Under the pieces are notes generated by a model. It worked only from the letters and a program-made list of their open reading frames with translations, did not search any database and had not been told where the DNA came from. The position numbers were made by a program, and so were the translations under genes. 64,000 nucleotides of DNA from a virus. The stretch is taken from positions 1 to 64,000 of the IMG/VR virus record IMGVR_UViG_3300032246_002821. The stretch is one strand, 5' to 3'. Shown piece after piece: positions 7,776-16,426 of the stretch; the stretch's first letter is position 1, and every line of letters begins with the position of its first letter.

Positions 7776-8019
7776 AGATGTAGCTGATGCTAGATCAAAA
7801 CAACATGAGCTGCTTCACGGCAGTGACAAAACCGCTGCTCATTTCATATATTGGTTCAGTTGGTTCTGGAGTGCCGTGAGTGCATTTTATTTCTTTGCGG
7901 TGACTTTCGTACCCATGCCCAAGGACAGCCAACATTTTGCAGATATCATTTTGGGTTTCCTCTTGGGTACGGCTGTGGCCACGATCATAGGTTACTTCTT
8001 CGGCAACAGCAAGGAGTGA
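7744..8019 (+). CDS. Small membrane protein with two helices, 91 aa
   Basis: Start taken at the ATG giving MAQPINETQAK; an earlier in-frame ATG (7711) lies inside the upstream gene. Two hydrophobic segments (FIYWFSWFWSAVSAFYFFAV and IILGFLLGTAVATIIGYFFG) form a hairpin, as in some small phage holins. It overlaps the next start as ATGA. Confidence 0.65.
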   Translation: MAQPINETQAKDVADARSKQHELLHGSDKTAAHFIYWFSWFWSAVSAFYFFAVTFVPMPKDSQHFADIILGFLLGTAVATIIGYFFGNSKE

Positions 8020-8156
8020 TGATGGGCGGAAATTTCGGTAACATACACGATTTATGGGCTTTTGGATATCGCTTACCCATCAATGATGCCATATTCCTGG
8101 GCACAATGGCAGCACTGCTACTCGTGGCACTTATATGCGTAGCTTTGAAAATATAA
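8019..8156 (+). CDS. Tiny membrane protein, 45 aa
   Basis: MMGGNFGNIHDLWAFGYRL followed by one membrane helix (IFLGTMAALLLVALICVAL). It starts inside the previous stop (ATGA), and an AAGGAG lies just upstream within the preceding gene. Confidence 0.6.
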   Translation: MMGGNFGNIHDLWAFGYRLPINDAIFLGTMAALLLVALICVALKI

Positions 8157-8174
8157 TAGTTAATAAATACTTGT

Positions 8175-8600
8175 ATGGCAATACAGGATATGGATCCAGA
8201 AAAAGCATTAAAAACTGGAGAAAAATGGGGTAAGACACTTGCCTCAGCAATCTTCGACGTGACTGACGTGTTGCGTGACGGCAAGAACATGAAGGCTGCC
8301 GCTAATGCTAAGATGAAACAACAAAATGCTATGACTGCTGCAAACAATGCTGTGATCAAAGCTAAAAACGAAGCCTACCTTAAACAAAAGCAAGAAGAAG
8401 CGTTCATGAAAATGAGCCACAGCGAGCGCGAAGCCTATAAGAAAATAATGAAAGAACAACGCATTGCTAGCACAGTGAAACAGGCACAGCAGGATGAGAT
8501 GCTGGGCGTTGGTCATTTGATGCTGATAATATTGGGCGTGGCGACCGTGGCGGTGGCTGCTTTCTTCGGTGCAGTGGCATTTGGTGTGATCCACAGATAA
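8175..8600 (+). CDS. Coiled-coil protein with C-terminal membrane anchor, 141 aa
   Basis: A long Ala/Lys/Gln/Met-rich helical region (residues about 35-110) ends in one strong membrane helix (LGVATVAVAAFFGAVAFGV). An AATAAATA box ends only 5 nt before the ATG, which would leave almost no leader, so its role as promoter is doubtful. Function unknown; same cluster as its neighbours. Confidence 0.65.
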   Translation: MAIQDMDPEKALKTGEKWGKTLASAIFDVTDVLRDGKNMKAAANAKMKQQNAMTAANNAVIKAKNEAYLKQKQEEAFMKMSHSEREAYKKIMKEQRIASTVKQAQQDEMLGVGHLMLIILGVATVAVAAFFGAVAFGVIHR

Positions 8601-8622
8601 GTAATCTAAAAGGATCAACAAA

Positions 8623-9222
8623 ATGGCACTAGGAGACGCAATTCTAAAACAACTGAGTAAAAAAGCAGACCAAGTGGGCGATGCTCCCACAGGAGGTCTC
8701 AAGAGCAAAGCAGCATTCATCATCAGTATATTCGCTGCTATCTACAGCTTTGATGCTTTCATAGGCAGCACACTCAGCAGCCGCATCCTGAACGAAACAA
8801 TACATCTCAACGACGTTTACAGCTTCTATCAGGCCAAGAGTATCAAACAGAGCCTGTATCAGATGGCAGCAGATGATCTGGAAATGGTATTGGAAGACAA
8901 GAATATGGCGGCTGGCCCTCGTGAGCAACTCACAGCCAGACTGAACAAATACAAAGCAGCAGTGGCCAGATATGAATCGGATCCTGCTAGTGGTGAAGGC
9001 AAGAAAGAATTGTTGGCTTCAGCCAAACAGATAGAAGCAGATCGAGATCGTGCTAAAAAACAAGCACCCTGGATAGGCATTGCTGGCAGTGTGATGCAGA
9101 TCAGTATAGTTTTGGTCACAGCTAGTATGCTCAGTGCAGGTATGCTTATGTTCTGGGCAGGCATAGCAGCTCAAGCAGCAGCTATAGCAATGATGGCACA
9201 AGGTTTATTTTTGTTCTTTTGA
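8623..9222 (+). CDS. Membrane protein with central coiled coil, 199 aa
   Basis: A hydrophobic segment near residues 27-45, a central alpha-helical region with many Lys/Glu/Ala, and two C-terminal hydrophobic stretches (IGIAGSVMQISIVLVTASML and GMLMFWAGIAAQAAAIAMM). It largely matches no family known to me. The stop overlaps the start of the next 30-residue gene (TGATG). Confidence 0.65.
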   Translation: MALGDAILKQLSKKADQVGDAPTGGLKSKAAFIISIFAAIYSFDAFIGSTLSSRILNETIHLNDVYSFYQAKSIKQSLYQMAADDLEMVLEDKNMAAGPREQLTARLNKYKAAVARYESDPASGEGKKELLASAKQIEADRDRAKKQAPWIGIAGSVMQISIVLVTASMLSAGMLMFWAGIAAQAAAIAMMAQGLFLFF

Positions 9223-9314
9223 TGTTTGATTCAAGTATTTTTATTATTGTCGCCGGAATAGTGCTTGCAGTCATTGCAGGCATTATTTTCCATTATATCA
9301 TCAACAATCACTGA
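9222..9314 (+). CDS. Tiny membrane protein, 30 aa
   Basis: Almost entirely one membrane helix (IFIIVAGIVLAVIAGIIFHY). Start overlaps the previous TGA. It ends the cluster and its 3' end overlaps the convergent hydrolase gene. Confidence 0.5.
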   Translation: MFDSSIFIIVAGIVLAVIAGIIFHYIINNH

Positions 9315-9864
9315 TAAATGCTTTTAACTGCTTGATGCAATCATCGTGTTGCATTATCTCAGCGTGGTTAGCAGCTATCTCATGAACAGCGCCAGCACTC
9401 CAGCCACGCTGACTAGTAAGACTAACAACCCCATCATTCTCATCGAACATATAAGGGTTAAAACCGCGTGTAGTGATTATATGCTGCACTGGCATAGGAT
9501 AGGCCTGGTAGTGCAAATCCATGATGAACCTGCCGTTTTTCTTCAATTCCCTAATGAAACTGCTGCGGCTCATATATTGCTGAGCCATGCTAACATCCAG
9601 ACCATCCAGTGGACTGGCGATCGTTGTAATGCTTTGCACCTGATGGTGTCCAGCTAAAAACAATGCTATCATACCGCCCATGCTGTGACCTATCACGTGG
9701 CAAGGTATTGTCACGGAGTCTATGGCGCGGTTACAGACTTGTTGAAAGTCATTTATATCTTGACTGTAGTCGAACATTTGCCAACTATGGCTCTTAATCT
9801 TGGCCCTAGCATAGTTAAAGATTGTGGGGGTGCTGAATGCACCGTGGATAGCTAATATCTTCAT
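9301..9864 (-). CDS. Alpha/beta-hydrolase (lipase/esterase-like)
   Basis: 187 residues of the alpha/beta-hydrolase fold. LAIHGAF forms the oxyanion segment, GHSMGG (near residue 60) carries the nucleophile Ser, ENDGVVSL the acid and NHAEIM the His, so the triad is complete. It lacks a signal peptide and would act in the cytoplasm unless released at lysis. It overlaps the radical SAM gene by 4 nt and is last in the curli/cyclase operon. Substrate not predictable. Confidence 0.85.
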   Translation of the reverse strand: MKILAIHGAFSTPTIFNYARAKIKSHSWQMFDYSQDINDFQQVCNRAIDSVTIPCHVIGHSMGGMIALFLAGHHQVQSITTIASPLDGLDVSMAQQYMSRSSFIRELKKNGRFIMDLHYQAYPMPVQHIITTRGFNPYMFDENDGVVSLTSQRGWSAGAVHEIAANHAEIMQHDDCIKQLKAFISDC

Positions 9865-10739
9865 TTTTTACTTCCGCAGTATATCAAACATTCTTCTCTG
9901 ATCTGCCCTGTCTCTATTTCTTGTGCTATGTCTGCATCTGTTATCTGTAAATTTTTAATGAAACAACAGGTTATCAGCTGCCCTTTGAAATTGACGTACA
10001 CACTGGGCAAGTTCAGATGCATACAATTTTCTGGATGTAATGTGTTATTCTTATTGTCTTCTATATTACTGACTTTGCCTTTGTGGCGTCCGAACTTTTC
10101 TTCCAAGGACCATGGTTTAATTTCTATAGGTTCGCCGGTCTTGTGGTGCCGGGGCACATTACGATAGCGAACATTTTTTACCAGATAAAAGTTTTTAAAT
10201 CCCATCTGTTTGCTTATTTTGTAAGCATCTTTGATCTGATGTTCATTGTGAGCAAAGGGCAGGAATTGCCATTCAGCACAACCGCCTGCATCAATGAAGG
10301 CCTGGGCATTGTCTATTATTTTATGGAAGTTAGTATTCTGTCTATAGATGGCGTGTGTGTCTGCCAGCCCATCTATACCAAAAATAATCTTGTGTTGATG
10401 ATCTTTTAATTTCACACCCAATTGGCGCCACCAATTGGTGGTTTTTAAACTGCCATTTGTGTGTATCTGTATCATCAGGTTTTTGCCCAGGACCAGATCT
10501 ATGGTATCATCTATATTTTTACTGGCGATGCAATCTCCAAAATTGCCACAGAAAAACACATTGGTTAAATTGGGTAGTTGATTTAAAACTTCTGTTAGCC
10601 GTGGGATAGGTAAATCGGCTATCTGCAGACCAGGTATCACGCCATAACCGTCATTGTTCCTGGGGCAGGCTATGCAGCTGGCATTGCATCTGCTGGTTAA
10701 TTCTATGTGTAACCATTTGACCGTGGCTAGATTGATCAT
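9861..10739 (-). CDS. Radical SAM protein with SPASM-like C-terminus
   Basis: 292 residues. The start ATG at 10739 was chosen because it overlaps the cyclase stop (ATGA); a longer upstream frame would intrude into the cyclase. The 4Fe-4S motif is CNASCIACPR near residue 17 and further Cys residues near the C-terminus (ENCMHL, ITCCF, LIYCG) fit a SPASM/twitch auxiliary cluster. Such enzymes often modify peptides or sugars. Its position between the cyclase and hydrolase makes a modification of a curli-cassette protein conceivable but unproven. Confidence 0.85.
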   Translation of the reverse strand: MINLATVKWLHIELTSRCNASCIACPRNNDGYGVIPGLQIADLPIPRLTEVLNQLPNLTNVFFCGNFGDCIASKNIDDTIDLVLGKNLMIQIHTNGSLKTTNWWRQLGVKLKDHQHKIIFGIDGLADTHAIYRQNTNFHKIIDNAQAFIDAGGCAEWQFLPFAHNEHQIKDAYKISKQMGFKNFYLVKNVRYRNVPRHHKTGEPIEIKPWSLEEKFGRHKGKVSNIEDNKNNTLHPENCMHLNLPSVYVNFKGQLITCCFIKNLQITDADIAQEIETGQIREECLIYCGSKK

Positions 10740-12820
10740 TTTGTGTTTGTGCGGAATACTCCGTCCCAATCTGCGCCAGGTGGATTCTTTATATAATCGG
10801 CACAACGTTCGATCCACATCTCATAATAATGATCCATCTGACCATTAAATGCGCCTATTAGATCCCTACTCATATTCTTAGCGACCGTGAATCTTTGTGC
10901 CTTGTATGCTTTCATCATAGTCACATGATTGATCTTATCCTGATTCCAATTGGGTTTATCAGCACCTTCAGTGTTTAGTACCGTGAAGATGTCCACGCCT
11001 TCTTTCTTGCCCTTAACCGCCAAGCAGTCCAAGGGGAGCGTGAAGAAATCCGTTTTGACATATTCGTTAGTTAGAGGACCAATGACCATAGCCACGTGAT
11101 AAGGCTTAGACTGCCCTTCGAGACGGCTTGCGAGATTAACGCTATCGCCCAAGCAAGTGTAGTCAAAACGCTGCTCACTGCCCATATTACCAACAACGAC
11201 GACCCCGGTATTAATGCCCAGACCCATACCAAAAGGAGGAATACCTTCCGCAGTGACTTCGGCATTGAACGCAGCAAGGCTGTCCAACATTTCCAAGGCC
11301 GTTCTAACGGCGTTCTTCGCGTGTTCTTTATCATCCAGCGGAGCGTTCCAGAATGCCATCTGAGCATCACCGATGTACTTGTCCAGTGTTCCTTCATTGT
11401 CGATGATTTTCCTTGTCATTGCTGTCATGTAGCGGTTCATGATCTTAGTTAATCCTTGGACGTCTTTGCCATAATGCTCACTGATGGTAGTAAAGCCACG
11501 CACGTCAGTGAACATGATGCTTAGTTCTCTGCTGTCTCCTCCCAGCCTGAGCAGGTCTGGATTCTGTTGCAGTTTTTCCACCATCTTGGGACTCAGGTAA
11601 GTGCCAAACTGTTTCTTTATCTGTTGTTTTTGTCTAAATTCTCGAACAAAATTGTTAAAAACACATTGGAAAAATACAAGACTACCAGCGACCAGAAGAT
11701 AGCTGGCATCCAGGAGATAATTTCCATTATCGAATAGGCTAATGTGTACATATATGACCCCTCCTATTAATGTAGCGTACAGAGGTAATGTGGTTTTAAT
11801 ACCAGCACGTGGTACTATCAAGACGAGCAAAATGCTCAATAAAGCCAATGCTGCTAATTCTGCTAGATCTGCCCAGGCTGGGCGACTTATAGTTGTGCCG
11901 CTAATAAGAGTCTGTAATGCCTGCGCTTGCAGATCGTGTGGATAAATTTCGCCCCGGGGAGTGCCTATGATATTACCCAAACCCTCAGCAGTTAGTCCCA
12001 CTATCACTATCTTATCTGATAGATCCAAGGTGCTTTCACGAGTGATCACATCTATGGCTTCCACACGTTCGAATTTGGTGTTCTGGCTCAACCAGATGCG
12101 ACCATTGTTGTCTGTGTTTATGGTGGGAAACTGTGGTATGCGTACCGCTTCTATGCCAGCATCGCCAGTCTTGATCTGATAACTGGGATCTCCTGTGGCC
12201 ACACGGATTATCTCGAGCGGAAAGCTGGGATATAATTCTCCAGCCAGTCTGACTATCATGGGCATACGGCGTACAACACCATCTATTTCTGGTGTTGTGG
12301 CAACTACCCCCACACCGTCCGCGGCTTTGGCCAATTCAGGAATTGGACTGACCCCGCCGCGCCAGCTGAATGTCCAGGGTGCGGGATCTGCGCCTATCTT
12401 GGCCACACCACGGCGCACAGCATCTGGTTGTTGGCTTTTGATACTGACTGCTTGGCTAATCACTACACCTTGATCCAGCACACTTGCCAAGGGATCATCA
12501 CCACCCAATCTATCTGGTTCGGCGAACAGTATGTTCATAGCGATTACGCCGGCATTGGCCTGGCGCAATCTGCCCACCAATTCAGCAAACGCATCGCGAC
12601 GTGGCGGCCACTGGCCCCAACTTTTGAGGGTTTTTTCACCTATGTCTATCAATACAATATCTTTGCTGACCTGTTGTGGCTGACTGGTCATCAGGTAATC
12701 GAAATCTTTCAATCTAAGTGTTTTAACCAGGCTGGGATCTGCATATCGCACAAACAGCAATGCTAAGGCCAAGATGATCACAGCGCCAGTGCCAGTGATC
12801 CAGTTAATGTATTTTTCCAT
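10736..12820 (-). CDS. CHASE2-domain class III adenylate cyclase
   Basis: 694 residues. One N-terminal membrane helix (residues about 8-25), an extracytoplasmic CHASE2 sensor domain (about 30-305), three membrane helices (about 307-390) and a C-terminal class III cyclase domain (about 430-640). Metal-binding Asp residues are present in FTDVRGF and YIGDAQMAFW. Lys of LDKYIGD and Asp of FDYTCLGD are the pair that selects ATP. Asn and Arg of VNLASRLE are also present. It therefore looks catalytically complete and should make cAMP. It is co-operonic with FecR and curli genes. A membrane sensor cyclase is highly unusual for a phage. Confidence 0.93.
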   Translation of the reverse strand: MEKYINWITGTGAVIILALALLFVRYADPSLVKTLRLKDFDYLMTSQPQQVSKDIVLIDIGEKTLKSWGQWPPRRDAFAELVGRLRQANAGVIAMNILFAEPDRLGGDDPLASVLDQGVVISQAVSIKSQQPDAVRRGVAKIGADPAPWTFSWRGGVSPIPELAKAADGVGVVATTPEIDGVVRRMPMIVRLAGELYPSFPLEIIRVATGDPSYQIKTGDAGIEAVRIPQFPTINTDNNGRIWLSQNTKFERVEAIDVITRESTLDLSDKIVIVGLTAEGLGNIIGTPRGEIYPHDLQAQALQTLISGTTISRPAWADLAELAALALLSILLVLIVPRAGIKTTLPLYATLIGGVIYVHISLFDNGNYLLDASYLLVAGSLVFFQCVFNNFVREFRQKQQIKKQFGTYLSPKMVEKLQQNPDLLRLGGDSRELSIMFTDVRGFTTISEHYGKDVQGLTKIMNRYMTAMTRKIIDNEGTLDKYIGDAQMAFWNAPLDDKEHAKNAVRTALEMLDSLAAFNAEVTAEGIPPFGMGLGINTGVVVVGNMGSEQRFDYTCLGDSVNLASRLEGQSKPYHVAMVIGPLTNEYVKTDFFTLPLDCLAVKGKKEGVDIFTVLNTEGADKPNWNQDKINHVTMMKAYKAQRFTVAKNMSRDLIGAFNGQMDHYYEMWIERCADYIKNPPGADWDGVFRTNTK

Positions 12821-12850
12821 ACTGATCCCCTCGATCTTTTACTTATTATA

Positions 12851-13375
12851 TCAACGTTTTGTGTAAGTGTATCCTGAGCAGGGGGGTGTCAAACACTGGA
12901 TACTCATGCTGCTGGCATCTGGTGTTAATGCATTATCCTGCAGAGCATTAGCTGTGATGCCTGAGCCGCTCAGATTAAACACAAAGCTCTTGGGTGCTGA
13001 ACCAGCTTGTTGTATCACAGCTGAGTTGTTGTTATTGCTGGTGGTCTTATCCAGATTGATGGCAGCAGTGTGGTTGCCTGATCCGGTCTGGAATATGGTC
13101 AGTATATTGTTATTGTTATTGGGAGCGATACTAGTGATAAAATTAGCTCCTGATTGTCCAGCTGGAGGTGTGCCAATGAATGCCATATGGGCACCAGTGC
13201 CTTCCTGTATGATGGCTAACTGATTGTTGTTGCCCTGATTGAGCACTATGGCTGTCTTGCTATCACTATCTTTCTGGTTGACGGTTATATTATTAAGATC
13301 TCCCACTTGGTCGATATAAACAGTATCAGCAGCATAAACTGGGGTTATAATCGCCAGTAACCATAATCGTTTCAT
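12851..13375 (-). CDS. Curlin-repeat amyloid protein (CsgA/B-like)
   Basis: 174 residues with a short Sec signal peptide (MKRLWLLAIITPVYA). Curlin-type repeats of the Q-x-G-x-x-N form follow: DQVGDLNNITV, NQGNNNQLAIIQEGTG, FQTGSGNHTAAI, QQAGSAPKSFV. The Cys-containing tail is unusual for curlins. The family is exported through CsgG and polymerises as surface amyloid. Its ATG overlaps the FecR stop (ATGA). Confidence 0.85.
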   Translation of the reverse strand: MKRLWLLAIITPVYAADTVYIDQVGDLNNITVNQKDSDSKTAIVLNQGNNNQLAIIQEGTGAHMAFIGTPPAGQSGANFITSIAPNNNNNILTIFQTGSGNHTAAINLDKTTSNNNNSAVIQQAGSAPKSFVFNLSGSGITANALQDNALTPDASSMSIQCLTPPCSGYTYTKR

Positions 13376-14493
13376 TTGCTCTGCCTTATGGTTATGGTGC
13401 TGCCACCTGGTTTATTGACCTGTTGTAGTATGGGCAAACCGTCCTGATAAATGTTTATCTGTGCGCTGCTGTCCTTGTCCACTATGACTTGAGCGAAGTG
13501 ACTGGGGGCTGCGCGATACAGGTTAAGGCTGTAGTCTTCCACATAGTATTTGAGACCTTGTACTTTGTTGGGTTTATATCTGGGCAACATGGGATCGTCC
13601 TGTTCAGCCAGCGCATTATCCAATAATCCAGCGTTCATGAGATCGATAATGTTTTCCAGGAATGAAGAATCCAGATAGTTTTGTGCCAGTTTGCCAGTTG
13701 CTTCCGCTAGCAGATCCACATTGAGTGCATCGTATCTCAATAAATCTTTATCCAGCTCATTGCGATCTAATATGTTTTTGCCAGTCTCATCGTGGGTGGC
13801 GTGTTTGGGTTTGGTCAATATCAACATATTGCTTATCTGTGCATCTGTCAGTTGCAATATGGTGGGCTTGGCAGGATTGCCTTCCCTGCTAACTGTCTGA
13901 GTGCTCTGGAACATCTTGTCCAACCACACCGTGCCCATATCTGTTGTGACACTTATTTTACCCACTTTGCAATCTTTTTCCAGGCTTTTGTAACCCACTG
14001 GGCAACTGGGCAACAGAACAATTAGGCTACGGCCCAGCTCATCCACTGTCATACTGAAGTCCGTGCCACGCACACCCACAGTAGCAGTGGGTGTTTCTAT
14101 ACTCACAGACTGTGGATTAGCTTTGGCTATTTGGCCTGATGCGAATTTGGCTGTGCCCAGGGCCATCTTGAGTCCCACTTTGCCAGCATCACCTTTGGCT
14201 GGATCATACACAAAGCTGTCTATCACAAGTTTACTCTGTTCGGTTATTTTCACAGTGCTGTTGTCTTGAAAGGTGATGCTGACTTTGCTGTTGGCTGTGA
14301 CCACAGCATCATTCTGCTCCACGCCTGAATCTTTTGCGCTGGGAATCACTTGTTTGTCGCGTTGAATTTCAGTAGGACCAGTCTGTTCTGTTACAGTACC
14401 GGCCGCCGACCAAACATCAGTTGCCTGAACGCACAGTAATGCTGTTGTTACTGCCAACGCTCTTGATATTGACTGTTGAATCCACTGTGCCAC
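13372..14493 (-). CDS. Secreted FecR-domain protein
   Basis: 373 residues with a GTG start 9-10 nt after GGAG, overlapping the end of the upstream curlin gene by 77 nt. A signal peptide (ALAVTTALLCVQATDVWSA) is followed by a FecR domain: VTANSKVSITFQDNSTVKI, KMALGTAKFASG and TPTATVGVRGTDFSM. The C-terminal end (QINIYQDGLPILQQVN) contains a curlin-like strand. Free-standing FecR proteins are often found next to CHASE2 cyclases, which fits this operon. It may act as a periplasmic ligand or nucleating partner. Confidence 0.82.
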   Translation of the reverse strand: MAQWIQQSISRALAVTTALLCVQATDVWSAAGTVTEQTGPTEIQRDKQVIPSAKDSGVEQNDAVVTANSKVSITFQDNSTVKITEQSKLVIDSFVYDPAKGDAGKVGLKMALGTAKFASGQIAKANPQSVSIETPTATVGVRGTDFSMTVDELGRSLIVLLPSCPVGYKSLEKDCKVGKISVTTDMGTVWLDKMFQSTQTVSREGNPAKPTILQLTDAQISNMLILTKPKHATHDETGKNILDRNELDKDLLRYDALNVDLLAEATGKLAQNYLDSSFLENIIDLMNAGLLDNALAEQDDPMLPRYKPNKVQGLKYYVEDYSLNLYRAAPSHFAQVIVDKDSSAQINIYQDGLPILQQVNKPGGSTITIRQSK

Positions 14494-15103
14494 TCTGAGT
14501 GACTCCTATTGTGTTGCTGCCGCCTGTTACATCTACTGTCGCATCGAATCCGTTTAAGCCAGCTGTGCCGGTTTGGCTCACAGTGATGGCATTGCCATTA
14601 CCGCCAGTGCTTGTGATACGAGCTCTTGCTCCCAGTAGATTGGTTGTTGAACTTGTTATTCCCACTGTGTTGTTATCACCAGTGGCATCCACTGTGGCTG
14701 TGCTCTTGGCGCCAGCTGTGACATTAACTGTATTGGTATTACCATTTATATTAGCTGTTATTATAGTGTCTGTACAAGCAGTTGTGGGCGCAGCACCGCA
14801 ACTGGCATTGACAGTGTTGAAACTGCCAGTGACATTGCTGGTCAGTTGAGCACCATTGCCCTGTATATTGAACACGCTGTTGTTATTACTGCCTATCTGT
14901 GTTATGCTTACCAGCTGGCTGTTGCCACGAAAGATCGTTTTATTAGTTTCGTCTCCCACCACGTTGTTGCTACCTGTCTGTGTCACATCTATCGTACTGC
15001 TACTGCCTATCTGATCGATGTATACTGTATTCTGACTTTGAGCGAACACCGGAGTGGTGGCCATTAGCGATAGTGCTAGTAACAGTTTCATAAACTGTTT
15101 CAT
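14417..15103 (-). CDS. Curlin-repeat amyloid protein (CsgA/B-like)
   Basis: 228 residues with a signal peptide (LLLALSLMATTPVFA) and about eight imperfect Gln/Asn/Gly repeats such as DQIGSSSTIDVTQTGSNN, TQIGSNNNSVFNIQGNG and SQTGTAGLNGF, the curlin signature. It lies directly downstream of csgG and is the probable main secretion substrate. Longer than E. coli CsgA (about 151 residues). Confidence 0.88.
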   Translation of the reverse strand: MKQFMKLLLALSLMATTPVFAQSQNTVYIDQIGSSSTIDVTQTGSNNVVGDETNKTIFRGNSQLVSITQIGSNNNSVFNIQGNGAQLTSNVTGSFNTVNASCGAAPTTACTDTIITANINGNTNTVNVTAGAKSTATVDATGDNNTVGITSSTTNLLGARARITSTGGNGNAITVSQTGTAGLNGFDATVDVTGGSNTIGVTQSGTVDSTVNIKSVGSNNSITVRSGN

Positions 15104-15115
15104 AGCCTAGATACC

Positions 15116-15961
15116 TCATTTTTTATCCGTCTTTCGATTCGCTGCCGCGAGTTCTTCTGCTGTAAGCGGAGCGTGTCTCCACAACCCCTTGACTATACCT
15201 TGTTTGATTAAATCCACCACTGCTGCCTCGATCGCAATTCGCACAGCGTATGTGGTGGGTTCGTTAATTGTGACACCAGCTTCAAATTCCACAGCTTTGG
15301 TGCCAGCATCGATAAATTTCATTAGATTAGCACTGGTGCCTGCTGAGTAAACAGTCTTGCTGGCTCCAGAACTTAATAATACTTCGCCAGTGTGTACACT
15401 GACCAGTCTGATGATGATGGTTACCTCATCAGTGCGATACTGAGTGTTGCCATCTATGCCCAGGAATCTGGCGCCGATACCGCCTGATCCCACATTACTA
15501 TCATAACCAATGACACCGCCCTGCAACATTATACCAGCCACCAACATGGGTGCCAGTGGTTTGGCATTTTGTCCTTCATAGGTCTCACGCTGGTTGCGGA
15601 TCAGCTGACGCTCTTTTATCAAGTCGTCCAGTCCCACACGCTCCACAGGTTTAAACCAGGTGCCAGTGCCAGCATCTTGCAGGGCTTTGATCAGGAACAC
15701 TTCTGCACCCTGGGTGACAGCACTGCTAAAAGTGCTGAATTTGTCATTAGGTTTGCGCTGGCCAGTCTTGTCAGTGAAGCTGTACACAGCTACCACTATG
15801 GGAGGACCGTCTGGCTTACGCAAACCTGGCAGTTCTGCTAATCTGGGTTTGCTGATGATTTCAGGCATATCGTTGGGTTCCACGCTGGTGGGCACTTTAC
15901 CCACCAAACTGGTGCAACCTGACAGTGCCAGCAATAATATCAGCCCTATATTCTTAATCAA
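15116..15961 (-). CDS. csgG: Curli secretion channel lipoprotein CsgG
   Basis: 281 residues, close to the 277 of E. coli CsgG. Lipoprotein signal with lipobox LSGC (Cys near residue 16). Family blocks visible include VAVYSFTDKTGQRKPN, FKPVERVGLDDLIKERQLIR, GIMLQGGVIGYDSNVGSGG and YRTDEVTIIIRLVSVHTGEVL. CsgG oligomerises as an outer-membrane pore that exports curlins. It starts at a TTG overlapping the csgF stop (TTGA). csgE is not seen. Confidence 0.95.
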   Translation of the reverse strand: MIKNIGLILLLALSGCTSLVGKVPTSVEPNDMPEIISKPRLAELPGLRKPDGPPIVVAVYSFTDKTGQRKPNDKFSTFSSAVTQGAEVFLIKALQDAGTGTWFKPVERVGLDDLIKERQLIRNQRETYEGQNAKPLAPMLVAGIMLQGGVIGYDSNVGSGGIGARFLGIDGNTQYRTDEVTIIIRLVSVHTGEVLLSSGASKTVYSAGTSANLMKFIDAGTKAVEFEAGVTINEPTTYAVRIAIEAAVVDLIKQGIVKGLWRHAPLTAEELAAANRKTDKK

Positions 15962-16404
15962 AATTTGAAACTCCCGATGGGAACACTGATCTCAGTACGG
16001 TTACCAGTGGGATCGATCAGTGTCAATTTGATCATATTAGTTGTTGCATCTTTTATCCAACTGATGTTAGTGCCTTCGAAGTCCATAGAACCAGAGGTGG
16101 CACCATCGGAAAACATAGCATTGCTCATCTGTAGACTCAGCTGGGCATAGATACGTGATTCCAGATTGTTCAAGAATTTATTTAGATTGGTGTTCTTGGC
16201 AGCAGTTGCTATGGCATCCAGTGCTGCTCGCTGTTCCTGCTTAATAGCTTGTTTGCGATTAAATTCCAGATTCTCGATAGTCAAGGCGTGACTGCTGAAT
16301 CCTTCGCCGCTGAAGCTGGGATTTTTATAGCCAAAAACCATTTCACTCGTCCACGCAGGACCAGAAATCATCAAAATTACAACAAAAGTCATAAATTTAT
16401 GCAT
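15958..16404 (-). CDS. csgF: Curli assembly protein CsgF
   Basis: 148 residues with a signal peptide (MTFVVILMISGPAWTSEM). The mature N-terminus has the CsgF pattern FGYKNPSFSGEG, the segment that inserts into the CsgG pore in E. coli. A C-terminal strand region ends in VPIGSFKF. First gene of the curli operon, 14 nt downstream of a GATAAATA late-type promoter. Confidence 0.92.
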   Translation of the reverse strand: MHKFMTFVVILMISGPAWTSEMVFGYKNPSFSGEGFSSHALTIENLEFNRKQAIKQEQRAALDAIATAAKNTNLNKFLNNLESRIYAQLSLQMSNAMFSDGATSGSMDFEGTNISWIKDATTNMIKLTLIDPTGNRTEISVPIGSFKF

Positions 16405-16418
16405 AAAACTCTCCAGAA

Positions 16419-16426
16419 GTATTTAT
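16419..16426 (-). promoter_or_regulatory. T4-like late promoter (GATAAATA) of the curli operon
   Basis: GATAAATA on the minus strand 14 nt before the csgF ATG, without a recognisable -35. It implies late expression of the whole csgF-to-hydrolase operon. Confidence 0.55.
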
